Of a stretch of 64,000 nt of DNA, positions 1 through 9,676 are shown piece after piece. The stretch is from the NCBI GenBank assembly GCA_043228905.1, contig JBHGNT010000002.1:13330001-13394000 (forward strand), given 5' to 3'. The position numbers and the translations under genes were made by a program. The stretch is from Azolla caroliniana (lineage: Eukaryota; Polypodiophyta). Positions within the stretch are counted from its first letter, which is position 1. Every line of letters begins with the position of its first letter. The notes beneath the pieces are model-generated. The model ran no database searches, was not told the origin of the DNA, and saw only the letters and a program-made list of their open reading frames with translations.

Positions 1-443
1 CAAATATGACCAAGGCCATACAACACATATGACTATAACACATGTTTAGACATGAGGTCTATGTGCACTTCGGGGTCCTCGTAATAGGACTTAAAGAGCC
101 GAAACCACATATGTGGGCACCAAAACATAGTTTATTGTTAACATTTTTTTCGTGTATAAACTATTCATGACATGAACATACATGGTTGAGCCTCGGGGAG
201 CTGCCATGAAAAAATCGATATAGAGATCAGGGAAAGACATTCATTTGTCACCCTCATGGTTTTTAAAACACCTTTGTGTTACCATAGTAACCTGATCTTG
301 AACCTTATCTCATACGTCTAGAGGGGTATTGACGTGAGATCATGATATCGATTAATGTTTGCCCATGATATGTTTACATCATGACATGATGTTATGACTA
401 TTTGTTTGACCTTATCCTATTTCTTTGCCAGAAATAATCATCA

Positions 444-1399
444 ATGGCTCAAAATAACGACCCGATGTCATCCGCTCAAGCGGAAGGAACTCAAGCAAAT
501 CCTCCTAGACAAATGTCCATTGAGATGTATTTTTCACAAATAAGCCAATACCTTAGTTTCACCGCTCAACAGATGACCGAACTTCGGCAATCTCAAAGTG
601 CTCTTGAGTCACGTGTTATTAGTTTACAATGTGAGACTAATAGACCTCATGAGTGCTAGGGTGAACCATCATTTGTCGTTAAGCCATTCACGGGAGAAAA
701 AAAGGAAAGAACCGAAGAAGCAATATCTACGTGGCTGGGCTGATGGGAGTCCCATTTTCAGCTCTATCCCATGCCGGATAGTACGAAGATTGCATATGTC
801 AGCCGAGAACTAGGGCGTAAGGCTGCCGCCTAGTGGCGTGTGCTCCGAACTTTGGGGAAATTGCCTGATACCTAGACAGATTTTGTCACAGTTTTTAAGG
901 GCCAATTTCTGCAACCTCCCTCTCGAAGCGAGGCAACACAAGATTTAATGAACCTCTCTAGCAAGAAATTTTCTTCCCTACAAGACTATGTCCACCATGC
1001 TAGAACCCAAATAAAAAAATTAGGTCTAGAAGGGGACAATTGCTTAAAAGCTTGTTTTGTCAATGGCATTCCCAATTCGGACTATCACTAGATAGTGCAC
1101 GATAAGGATCCAAAATCCTTCGAGAGGCCGTTGAAATAGTTCTTCGCTATCAACGCACTTCGAAGAAGGACCACAACAAACCCAACGAAGCGCCCGGGAC
1201 TAAGCAGTCACAATTCGCTGGGAAAGGCAAGACACCCAACGAATTCATGGATCGTGATTGTAAGCGACAACATCCTTTTTGCGTATTCTGTAAAAAGAAG
1301 GGTCATACAAAAGAGCAATGTCGAAAGCTCCAACGGAAAGAGCACAACAACAAAGCTAAAGTTGCAAACCATAAAGGTCAGATTCCTAATGTCCTTCAA
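444..1399 (+). pseudogene. gag of chromovirus copy A (broken)
   Basis: The frame opens at an ATG equivalent to the gag start of B and encodes a Retrotrans_gag-like capsid region, followed by one CCHC zinc knuckle (CVFCKKKGHTKEQC) near 1283-1324. Relative to B it has in-frame stops at about 657, where CAG became TAG, and at three TGG codons that became TAG (near 826, 871 and 1090). A small indel also lies near 1125. Gag would form the particle; this copy cannot encode it. Confidence 0.8.
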
Positions 1400-3238
1400 G
1401 TCTATACACATCATTTAAGTAATTGTCAATGTTCTTTCCCTCACTATGTATTGGGTCCCAATGATTTACTACATGCAAACGGGTATATCAATGGATCTCC
1501 CGTACAATTTTTGTTTGATTCGGGAAGCTCACACAACTTTGTGAATGATCGTTTGGTTCAAATATGGGGAATCCTACTCACCGTAAGTGACCACACCTAT
1601 ATGGTGCATTTGGCTGATGGAAGAGTACAATACATCAATGGGGCGATTCATTCATTAGGAATTTCTATTGATACTCATATAGAGGAAGTAGACTTCCATG
1701 TAATGAATATTTGTACCACTGATGTAATACTGGGTTATCCTTGGTTCTATAACAAAAAATCTTCTTTATCTATTGATTGGGTTCATCATTCAATAAATTT
1801 TGTACTAAACGATTGTACTCATTTTATTCAATGTGTAAAAAAACAATGCCTCTCAACTGTTTCCTCTCCATCAATATCCCAGTTGTCTTGTTCTACTCTA
1901 TTTTATTGTGAACTTGATCTGGACATTCACGTTTACAATATCGATAATGTCTCGATTCAATTAACATATTTTGAACAACAACAACTTGATGAAATCTTAA
2001 ATGATTTTCGTGATGTTTTTCCAAGTGAACTACCTCATGGGTTACCTCCTAAACATAATATAGAAAATCGTATAGATATTGTATCTGACGTTGCACCAAT
2101 AAGTATACCTCCTTATCGCTTAAGTCGATCCGAAGAGGATGAGGTATCTAAGCAACTCAAGGACTATTTATGAATGGATTATATACGTTATAGTAAATCT
2201 CCATGGGGTCCACCAGTTCTCTTGGTTAAAAAGAAAGAGGGCACATGGCGTATGTGTATTAATGACCGACGCTTGAATAAACTGAAGATCAAGAATTCAT
2301 ATCCATTGCCCCAAGCTGACGATCTAATTGACCATCTCCAGGGAGCTCAAAATTTTACGAAACTTGATCTCCATACTGGCTACCATCAAATTCGTATAAG
2401 TGAGGATGATGTTCCTAAAACGACATTTCGTACGTGCTATGGCCATTATGAGTTTTTGGTTATGACTTTTGGTTTGACCAATGCTCCGGCTACATTTCAA
2501 CAAGAAATGAATGACATTTTCCTAGAACAACTTGGAAAATTTGTCGTTATTTTCTTGGATGATATCCAGTTTATAGTTGTACATTACAGGAACATGCTAA
2601 ACATGTCCGCTTTGTTTTACAAACATTGCGTGACAAACAGTTTTATGCGAAGATCTCAAAATGTGAGTTCTTCATGAAATCAATTACTTATCTTGGACAT
2701 CTCATAACTGAATGAAGAGTTGAAATTGATCCTTCTCGCATCAAGAAAATCAAGCTTTGGCCCACTCTTCGGAATATTCGAGAAGTTCGATCATTCCTTG
2801 GTTTTGTCGAGATTTTGCGAAAATCCCTTCGTAATTACTCGCAATTGACGATGTCATTTACTGATCTTCTAAACGTCAAATGTGTAAGTCTATACAACCT
2901 ATTGTCTGGATTGCGACACTAGACCTCGCCTTCAAGGAACTCAAGGACCTGATGTGCAAGGCTCCTTCACTTCTTTTACCCGATTCTTCAAAACCTTTTG
3001 AGGTTGAAACCGATACAAGCGATTATGCTATAGTTGTTGTCTTATATCAAGATGGTAAACCAATAGCATTCGAGAGTAAGAAACTTGATTCTGCGCAATG
3101 TCGGTATACCGTTCTAGAAAAGTAATTATTTGTAGTTATACATGCACTCAAAACATGGCGCCATTATCTTTATGGAAATCGCTTTGTGGTAACTACAGAC
3201 CACGAGTCCTGGCAATATTTTTGTGACCAACAAGACCT
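1400..3238 (+). pseudogene. pol of chromovirus copy A: protease, RT, partial RNase H
   Basis: The retropepsin motif FDSGSS is visible near 1510. The RT has [23 protein letters not shown] and the catalytic FLDD near 2555. A TGA at 2171-2173 replaces the CGA found in B. Immediately after FLDDI the frame shifts by a one-base loss that B shares. RNase H (the VETDTSDYAI region) starts near 3000 and breaks off at about 3238. Integrase is absent because of the junction with G. Confidence 0.8.
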
Positions 3239-3247
3239 TCCTTACGT

Positions 3248-5218
3248 TGTCGCGAAGTTTCGCACACGTGTATTACTTGGGTGGGACCACAGGGGTCTTG
3301 GATTAGGGAGTACTCAAGGGATAGAGAAGACCCGAGGTTTGCTTTATTACAATACTACTTCCCAACCCCTTCCTGAGGAAGTTCTTGTTGCCCTTTTCTT
3401 TGTGAGGCCAGTGGCTCTCGTTGATCATGACTCGTCGACTTTTTGAGATCACCACACGAGCCAAGTGACCAAATGGGTACAAGCAAGATGAGCGCGCAAG
3501 ATGAACGCACAAGGGGACGATAACACAAACACGAATGTCCATACGTCTTGATGAGGAGAGGTGCATGGGCACGCCCGAACGCTCCCTCATCACAAGATGT
3601 CGAACGTACGAGGAAGACACAAAACACACGCCCAAATGCTCGTATGCCTTTATGAAGAGGAGAGCTGCATGGGCACGCCCGAAACGCTCCCTTGTCACAA
3701 GACGGCCGAACATACAAGGAAGACACAAACACACACACAAAATGCTCGTACGCCTTTATGAGGAGGAGAGGTGCATGAGCAAGCCCGAACGCTCCCTTGT
3801 CACGAGACGACCGAACGTACGAGGAAGACACAAACACACGCACAAAATGCTCATACGCCTTTATGAGGAGGAGAGATGCATGGGCACGCCCGAAACGGTC
3901 CCTCATCACAAGACGGCCGAACATACAAGGAAGACACAAACACACACAAATGCTCATACGTCTTTATGAGGATGAGAGGTGCATGGGCACGCCCGAAACA
4001 CTCCCTCATCACAAGACGGCCGAATGTACAAGGAAGACACAAACACACACACAAATGCTGGTACGCCTTTATGAGGAGGAGAGGTGCATGGCCAAGGCCG
4101 AATGGTCCCTCGTCACAAGACGACCGAACATACAAGAAAGACACAAACACACGCACAAAATGCTCGTACGCCTTTATGAGGAGGAGAGGGGCATGGGCAA
4201 ACCCAAATGGTCCCTCGTCACAAGACGGTCAAACGTACAAGAAAGACACAAACACACGAACAAATGCTTGTACATCTTTATGAGGAGGAGAGGTGCATGG
4301 GCACACCCGAAATGCTCCCTCGTCACAAGACGGCCGAACGTACAAGGAAGACACGAATAAAGAAAGAAGGAGAGAAAGAAACACGAATGATATCGACCAA
4401 AGAGATAAATACGTGTTCGATTCTAACGCAAGAGGACCCTTTATAAAATAGGGTTTTGTTTACAATGGCAACTTATAGTTAACCACAAGCTTAATCAAAA
4501 CATAAATACTAAATACCCTTAGAGACAAAAGCAAATCCGAACACGGCAAAGATGAACACATGAGCACCACCAAAATGCCAATCCCAACCAACCACAAGTA
4601 CCCGAACAGCGAGCACACGGGCTCGCAACAACGAACGGGGCGGAGCAACGTCGAACCAACGAAGTTTGGGCTCACGAGCACTTCGAGTGCTGACGCGAAG
4701 AAGACGAGCACGTGGTGATGGGGGGATGAAGGGGTATGAGATGAAGAGAAGTGGTGAATAAGAAGATGAAGAGCTCCAAAGGAAAATTGGCGATAGTCTC
4801 CTCCTCCCAAAACGTCCTCCTGAATGAGCCCCCCTCGACCTCCTTTTATAGAAAAAAAAGAAGGGGGGTCGCCAATTTTGTCTTCAATGAAAAAGGAATA
4901 AAATTCCTTAAATCACGTTGCACTGTAAGACTAGATTTGAACCGTGCACCTCTAGCTAGAAGTCAATGTGACTATCTACTAGCGCATTAACTCTGTCTTA
5001 TATAATATATAATTCTATCTCCATAAATTCATAGCATGTCTCCCCTCTACCTTTTATCTCTCCTCTCTCTTACTTTTTGCATGAGCTTCTATACCTCCTT
5101 TCCTTTTTATTTTGCATATGCACAATTAATCGCCTTTGTGTGCACACACATTGCACATGCACATTTTGACCCCCCTTTCGCCGGTTTTTCCCACTCTCAA
5201 GCACGCCACATCACGACA
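3248..5218 (-). repeat. 3' LTR of element G (about 1.97 kb)
   Basis: On the plus strand it begins TGTCGCGAAG and ends CACGACA, the same terminal style as element H. The adjacent C-rich stretch at 5219-5235 is the purine tract of the minus strand. It holds a 105-bp tandem array (3510-4360). The region 4797-5160 recurs at 6166-6546. A TATA-like ctataaaagg lies on the minus strand near 4845-4855. Confidence 0.7.
3510..4360. repeat. tandem array, about 8 units of 105 bp, inside LTR of G
   Basis: The landmark gcatgggcacgcccg recurs at about 3563, 3668, 3772 and 3878 and on to about 4295, giving a period of 104-106 bp. Because 105 is divisible by 3, several frames stay open through it, but the encoded peptides are only repeat translations. 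I see no gene. Confidence 0.85.
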
Positions 5219-5278
5219 TCCACCCCCACCAAACTGCACATCCTCCGGTATGTGCCGAGAATGGCGGGCAGAGGGTGG

Positions 5279-6165
5279 TTAATTGTTCATTTCCTCCTCC
5301 TCATTGACCCCGTGGCTTGTTGTTTGCTCGCCTTTATGTTCGTCAAGGTCATCTAGGTTTGGCTCCTTGTCATGTCGCTTTTTGAAGATTTTGACCCGCT
5401 TCCTGGCTATTGGTACAGCCAGCTTAGTCCCGTCGAGTTCAACGAGATGGTAGATAGCATTATCATTTGCACTCATTACCACGTATGGCCCGAACCATCG
5501 CTTTGCAAAATTCCGCATCGAGCTATGTTGATTTTCGAGACTACTATCATATACAATCACCCAATCTCCTTCTTCGATCTTCCGAGGGTGTAGTCGGTGT
5601 GTCTTGTCGAATCGGGCTTTGTTACTTAGCCTAGCCGCTTCTAACCGCTCCTTTGCCAACTCCAAGTCTTCAGGTCTTCTCTCAAGTTGCCTTATCCTTG
5701 TGGCTAGAAGCTCTTCTCGACTCATCTCGTTTTCCCACGTCATCGCTACCCATGAAGCGATCGTGTCTTCAATGGGCATCACCGGCTTTTGTCCGTACAT
5801 GAGTTCAGCTGGCATGAAACCTGTAACTGAGCAATGAGTTGTTCTATTGGCCCAAAAGGCATAAGGTAGTAACCGAGGCCAATTCCCAACTCGCCTATCA
5901 CAAACCCCTACAATGGCTTTTACGATAGGCCCGTGTCCATGTTCTATCTTTCCATTAGCCTTCGGGTTATAAGTGGTCGTGAGAGAGAGCTTCAGTCCAA
6001 GTCGGTCAAAGAGCTCTGTAGCTTCGTGAGCGTTCAGCTCTCCTTTGTCGGCCACTGTCTTTCCCACACATCCGTACCAGCATATGACATCCTCGAGTAA
6101 GAATTTACACACCCCCGTCGTCGTTTTGTTTGCTAAGGCTCCCCCTTCTACTTGGTTTGTTAGGT
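5279..6165 (-). pseudogene. integrase C-terminal half of element G
   Basis: An open minus-strand frame carries the second half of a Ty3 integrase core (VADKGEL, then KIEHGHG supplying the third acidic residue) and a GPY/F module (RWFGPYVV). It ends in an acidic tail at 5279. It matches the H integrase over its whole length. The first catalytic Asp and the zinc domain are lost at the deletion junction, and the D-R-G of H reads D-K-G here. It is a fragment with no expected activity. Confidence 0.8.
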
Positions 6166-6546
6166 CTTCCTCCCAAAATGTTCTCTCGAATGAGCCCCCC
6201 TCAACCTCCTTTTATAGAAAAAAAGGAAGCGGGGTTGCCAATTTTGTCTTCAATGAAAAAGGAATAACATTCCTTAAATCACACTGCACTATAAGACTTG
6301 ATTTGAACCGTGCACCTCTAGCTAGAAGTCAATGTGACTATCCACTAGCCCATTAACTCTCTCTTGTGTAATATATAATTCTATCTCTATAAATTCATAG
6401 CCTGTCTCCCCTCTACCTTTTATCTCTCCTCTCTCTTACTTTTTGCACGAGCTTCTATACCTCCTTTCCACCCTTTCTTTTCCTTTTTATTTTGCATATG
6501 CACAATTAATCGTCTTTGTGTACACACACATTGCACATGCAAATAT
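6166..6546 (-). repeat. partial 5' LTR of element G
   Basis: It repeats 4797-5160 at high identity (shared ccttttatagaaaaa and gcacctctagctagaagtc). It is joined on the left to integrase and cut on the right by insertion of copia D at 6547. Confidence 0.75.
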
Positions 6547-6956
6547 TGTTAGGAAACAGGTCACTCCGGATGGGAAGTGAGAAGAACAGTACTGATGAGC
6601 AAACTCGGTCGAGGCCGAATCCAGATGTGGAGTACCTAGCTACGGAAGACCCGGTGAGAACTGGACAATGAGTACCCGGCTACGGAAGACCCGATGAGAA
6701 CCGGATGATGAGTACCCGGCTACGGAAGACCCGGTGAGAACCGGATGACGTGTGCCCGGCAAGCGCCGGATGATGCAGGCCCGGAGAGGAGTGCTCACCG
6801 GATGAAGGGACATATTCGTAAATATGTTTCTGAGAGTCCATCGGACCTATATTTGTAAATAGCCGAAAAGTCATATTAGTATAAATATGATTTAGGGCAA
6901 ACTTTAGTTGTTGTTCATTGTCATTCTTGTTTGCGCAAGATTAGAGCGTAACAGTG

Positions 6957-7004
<48 letters not shown>

Positions 7005-7273
7005 GAAGTTGTTGCCTCTGTTGTAACCACCGCCTGTGGCGAAGATAGCAAGCTCGAGGTTGTTGCCTCGGTGCTTTACTATTGTACATTCTGATATAGT
7101 GATAGTTTGCAGTCTGTGGACTGCCGTGGTTTTTCCCTAGTTTGGGTTTTCCACGATAACATCCTGTGTTCTCTTCTCTCCATTGTGTTGTGCAGTCATT
7201 CCCGTTTTCTGTGTTGGATTCTAAGCTTGGTTGTGGCCGAGCGTTGTTCATCGGGAGCGTGTAGTTCCTCTCA
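6547..7273 (+). repeat. 5' LTR of copia D (727 bp)
   Basis: It runs from TGTTAGGAAACAGG to cctctca. It holds GC-rich minisatellite units of the type gagtacccggctacgga (6630-6770) and a (GA)n run of about 20 dinucleotides at 6960-7001, with a likely TATA region (agtataaatatg) just upstream near 6878. Confidence 0.75.
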
Positions 7274-7303
7274 AACTGGTATCAAAGCAAAACAACACAG
7301 AAA

Positions 7304-7536
7304 ATGGACGAATCGTTGGGAGGCATGTTCAAGCTCATCGGCTCCAACTATTCGATGTGGAAGTCGAAGATGAGGGGCATGCTCGTGGTTAAAGATCTTT
7401 GGTTGCCGGTTCAGTTCGGGGACAAGAGACCGGACAAAATCGACGCCACGATATGGGAGGTGATGCACATGAAGACAACGGTGTACATACGGTGCTTCAT
7501 CGACATGATTCTATACAACAACTTCAATGAAGAGTG
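7304..7536 (+). pseudogene. copia gag N-terminal stub (element D)
   Basis: It starts at the ATG just after the primer site and encodes an N-terminus beginning MDESLGGMFKL. It is nearly identical to the gag of copia E over about 77 residues and then runs into LTR sequence at 7537. It is a remnant only. Confidence 0.8.
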
Positions 7537-7789
7537 TGTTGGGAGACAGGTCCCTCCAGATGGGAAGGGAGAAGAATAGTGTTGATGAACAAACTCGGCC
7601 GAGGCCGAAACCGTATGACGAGTACCCGGCTACGGAGAGCCGGATGGTGCAGACCCGGTGAGAACTGGATGAGGAGTACCCGGTTACGGAGAGTCGGATG
7701 GTGCAGACCCGGTGAGAACCGGATGAGGAGTACCCGGCTACGGAGAGCCGGATGGTGCAGACCCAGTGAGGAATGCTCACCGGATGAAG
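7537..7789 (+). repeat. truncated 3' LTR of copia D
   Basis: It begins TGTTGGGAGACAGG like the LTRs of E and contains about 3-4 units of the gagtacccggctacgg minisatellite. It stops at ggatgaag, where the LTR of C starts mid-sequence. The bases aag are shared by both sides of the break. Confidence 0.75.
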
Positions 7790-8174
7790 CTTAGGTTTGC
7801 ACAGTACGCACGGGAGAGACAGAGAGAGAGTAAACACAAAACTTAATTCAAAAAATATAATACTCAATCTGTACATAGGATGTGCTTAGTGAGCACTTTT
7901 ATACAAGCCCTGACAATCGGGCTGACACAAGTACTGACAGTACTTGACTGCTCATAAATGAGCCTTGACTCTTACTCCCAAAACTATTCCTTACGAGGAA
8001 TATCTTTCTAACGGCCTTTCGGTTTACGCACCGATACGGCCTTCCTACGCACCGGTTTACGTACCGGTTTACGCATCCTTTTACGCACCGGTCCGGTCTA
8101 ATCGATCAATCCCAACCGATACGGTCCTCGGCTTGCTCAGCCGATCCGATCGATGTTGAGCTTTTCTCTGAATA
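7790..8174 (-). repeat. 3' LTR of copia C, 5'-truncated on the plus strand (385 bp)
   Basis: It matches 20118-20502. The terminal part present at 20051-20117 is missing at the junction with copia D. It contains tandem accggtttacg-type units (about 8015-8095) and a minus-strand TATA-like tgtataaaagtgc near 7890-7905. Confidence 0.8.
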
Positions 8175-8689
8175 CTCCCCCTCAAGCTCAACCTGAGGCT
8201 CTACGGGATCTTCTGGATCACCGCTCCGGTTCCTCCTGACTCTACGCCTCGCTTGAGCTCCTTGGCTTGTTCGACTCTGCGCGCTTCGACCCTTCCGGTC
8301 GGTACGGCCCTTCACAGCTCCCTTGCTGTCGTGGTGTTGGCACTTCTCCTACTGCCTTCTTTTCCGCTTGGCCCTCGGTTGATTCAGTGTATCCGAGTCA
8401 AACATTCGAACCGACTTGGCTACCTCCGATCGGTTTTCGCTCTCGTCCGAGTTGGTTGTCTCCAACTCGTCTTCAGTCTTCTCGCCCTTGACGGCATCAT
8501 CTCCCCCATGCTTGGTTGGCTTTGGCTCTTTCTTTCAGCTGCTCCCCTTATGTCCGCTTTCGGACTCTTCCGCGGATCCGCCCTCAGCTTCTTCAGCCGA
8601 TCCGAGGTCAAATTCATCATCCGACTCGGTGCTATGGTCATTTCCGCTCCTTTCCTGCTCCCTTCCGTGGTCATCTGGGACGTCTCTCC
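8175..8689 (-). other. 3' untranslated internal region of copia C
   Basis: It lies between the end of RNase H and the 3' LTR. It begins at the LTR with the minus-strand purine tract (ctccccctcaagctc on plus). The rest is CT/GA-biased with long fortuitous open frames on both strands and no recognisable product. Confidence 0.5.
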
Positions 8690-9217
8690 CCCTCAAGTTC
8701 GGCACGTCGACGTGACGCAACCCAAGCGCACCCGAGAATTGCCACAACTTGTCCAGACCAAGAGGCTTGGTGAAGATGTCGGCGGTCTGCCGATCCGTCG
8801 GAACATACTGAAGTTCGACTTCACCAGAAAGGACACGCTCACGGACAAAATGGTAATGCACCTCAATGTGCTTGGTCCGTGTGTGGAAGACTGGGTTTTT
8901 CACGAGCTAGATGCTACTGAGGTTGTCGTAGTAGATCGCCGTCGGATCGGACACCTCCGCTTACAGATCCTTAAGTAGCTGCTTCAACCATATGGCTTCA
9001 CATGTCGCGACAACCGCTCCTCTATACTCAGCTTCGGTGCTCCATAGTGCAACTGTCGGCTGCTTCTTGCTACTCCACGCTATCGCGGCACTACTGACAA
9101 AGAACGCGTATCCGGACGTGGATCGGCGATCTACGGCATTGCTAGCCCAATCAGCATCAGTGTAGCCGACCAACTGCGGGGCTAGACCGGTCCGATATAG
9201 TAGTCCCCGGTCCTTAG
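8690..9217 (-). pseudogene. RNase H end of copia C pol
   Basis: The minus-strand sequence shows GYTDADWAS, SKKQPTVALWSTEAEYR and the RNase H tail (HTRTKHIEVHYHFVRERV, then DIFTKPL). This is the typical copia C-terminus. It is the continuation of the RT at 16228-16645 on the other side of B. Breaks occur near 8930-8960. Confidence 0.85.
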
Positions 9218-9662
9218 TGTTACGGGCATGACCATATAATATCTTGTGGTGAGAATTTACCGTAGTATTCTATACACGTGGATAAGTGTGTGGGTTAAAC
9301 GAGAGTGTAAAGAAGGGGAGGATTACTTTTAATCCTCGGGATTGAGACAACCCATTAGGTCAAGTGTGAACTTGCCTGGGGGCCTTGGGTATCGCTATAA
9401 ATAAGAGGCCTAGCTACCCTCATTTCATCATCTTTTGACTACATCGAGACTCTGCTCTTGTGGTGGGTCAACTCTTGTAGCGAGCGCGCCCGCACCAGGT
9501 ACGACTCGACACCATGGCGGTGGTATGGGACGCCGATCGAGGCTCGAGTCCGTCTCGATCCCTTCGCTCGGGTGGATTGGCACCCTTCTTTCTCTTTCTC
9601 CTTTCTATCTATCATTAGTTTATCCTTATCTTAAGCTTACTTTAGTACCTAGATCTCTAATA
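9218..9662 (+). repeat. 5' LTR of chromovirus B (445 bp)
   Basis: It runs from TGTTACGGGCATG to ctctaata. A TATA-like ctataaataag lies at 9395-9405, so transcription probably starts near 9425-9435. Confidence 0.92.
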
Positions 9663-9664
9663 TT

Positions 9665-9676
9665 TTGTTTCAGAGC
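9665..9676 (+). other. primer-binding site of element B
   Basis: The sequence ttgtttcagagc, 2 nt after the LTR, matches the usual plant initiator-Met tRNA site TGGTATCAGAGC at 10 of 12 positions. Confidence 0.7.

Larger units (their letters stand above)
1..3238 (+). mobile_element. Ty3/gypsy chromovirus copy A, decayed and partial
   Basis: Sequence from 1 to about 3238 aligns collinearly with element B: A position 444 corresponds to B 11359, and the leader 1-443 to about 10905-11358. It covers part of the leader, gag, protease, RT and the start of RNase H. The 5' LTR lies outside the window. Homology stops in RNase H just after the residues DQQDL, close to the LTR of element G. Stops and frameshifts run throughout, so it is non-functional. 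Confidence 0.85.
3248..6546 (-). mobile_element. Ty3/gypsy element G, internally deleted
   Basis: On the minus strand the order is a partial 5' LTR (6166-6546), integrase C-terminal half (5279-6165) and a full 3' LTR (3248-5218). Gag, protease, RT and RNase H are missing. The integrase jumps directly into LTR sequence at about 6165, where the motif cttcctccca is common to both sides. The integrase is clearly related to that of element H. The left boundary follows the 4 bases acgt. The right end is cut by copia D. Confidence 0.75.
6547..7789 (+). mobile_element. copia element D, LTR-gag stub-LTR deletion derivative
   Basis: The order is a 5' LTR (6547-7273), a primer site tggtatcaaagc at 7277-7288, a gag start of about 77 codons (7304-7536) and then directly a second LTR from 7537. 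Everything from mid gag to the 3' LTR is missing. The 3' LTR itself is cut at 7789, where LTR sequence of copia C begins. The family is the same as the full-length copia E at 29605-34959. Confidence 0.8.

Noticed and set aside
3510-4360. Possible CRISPR-like array of regular repeats
   Set aside because: Units are directly tandem with no unique spacers, in a eukaryotic LTR.
3303-4446. Open frames of 100-200 codons on both strands
   Set aside because: They arise from the 105-bp array, whose period is divisible by 3; peptides merely repeat.
5036-5356. 106-codon plus-strand frame with hydrophobic start
   Set aside because: Spans the LTR end of G and the antisense of its integrase tail.
8253-8978. 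241-codon plus-strand frame in copia C
   Set aside because: Antisense to the 3' region and RNase H of copia C; no motif.
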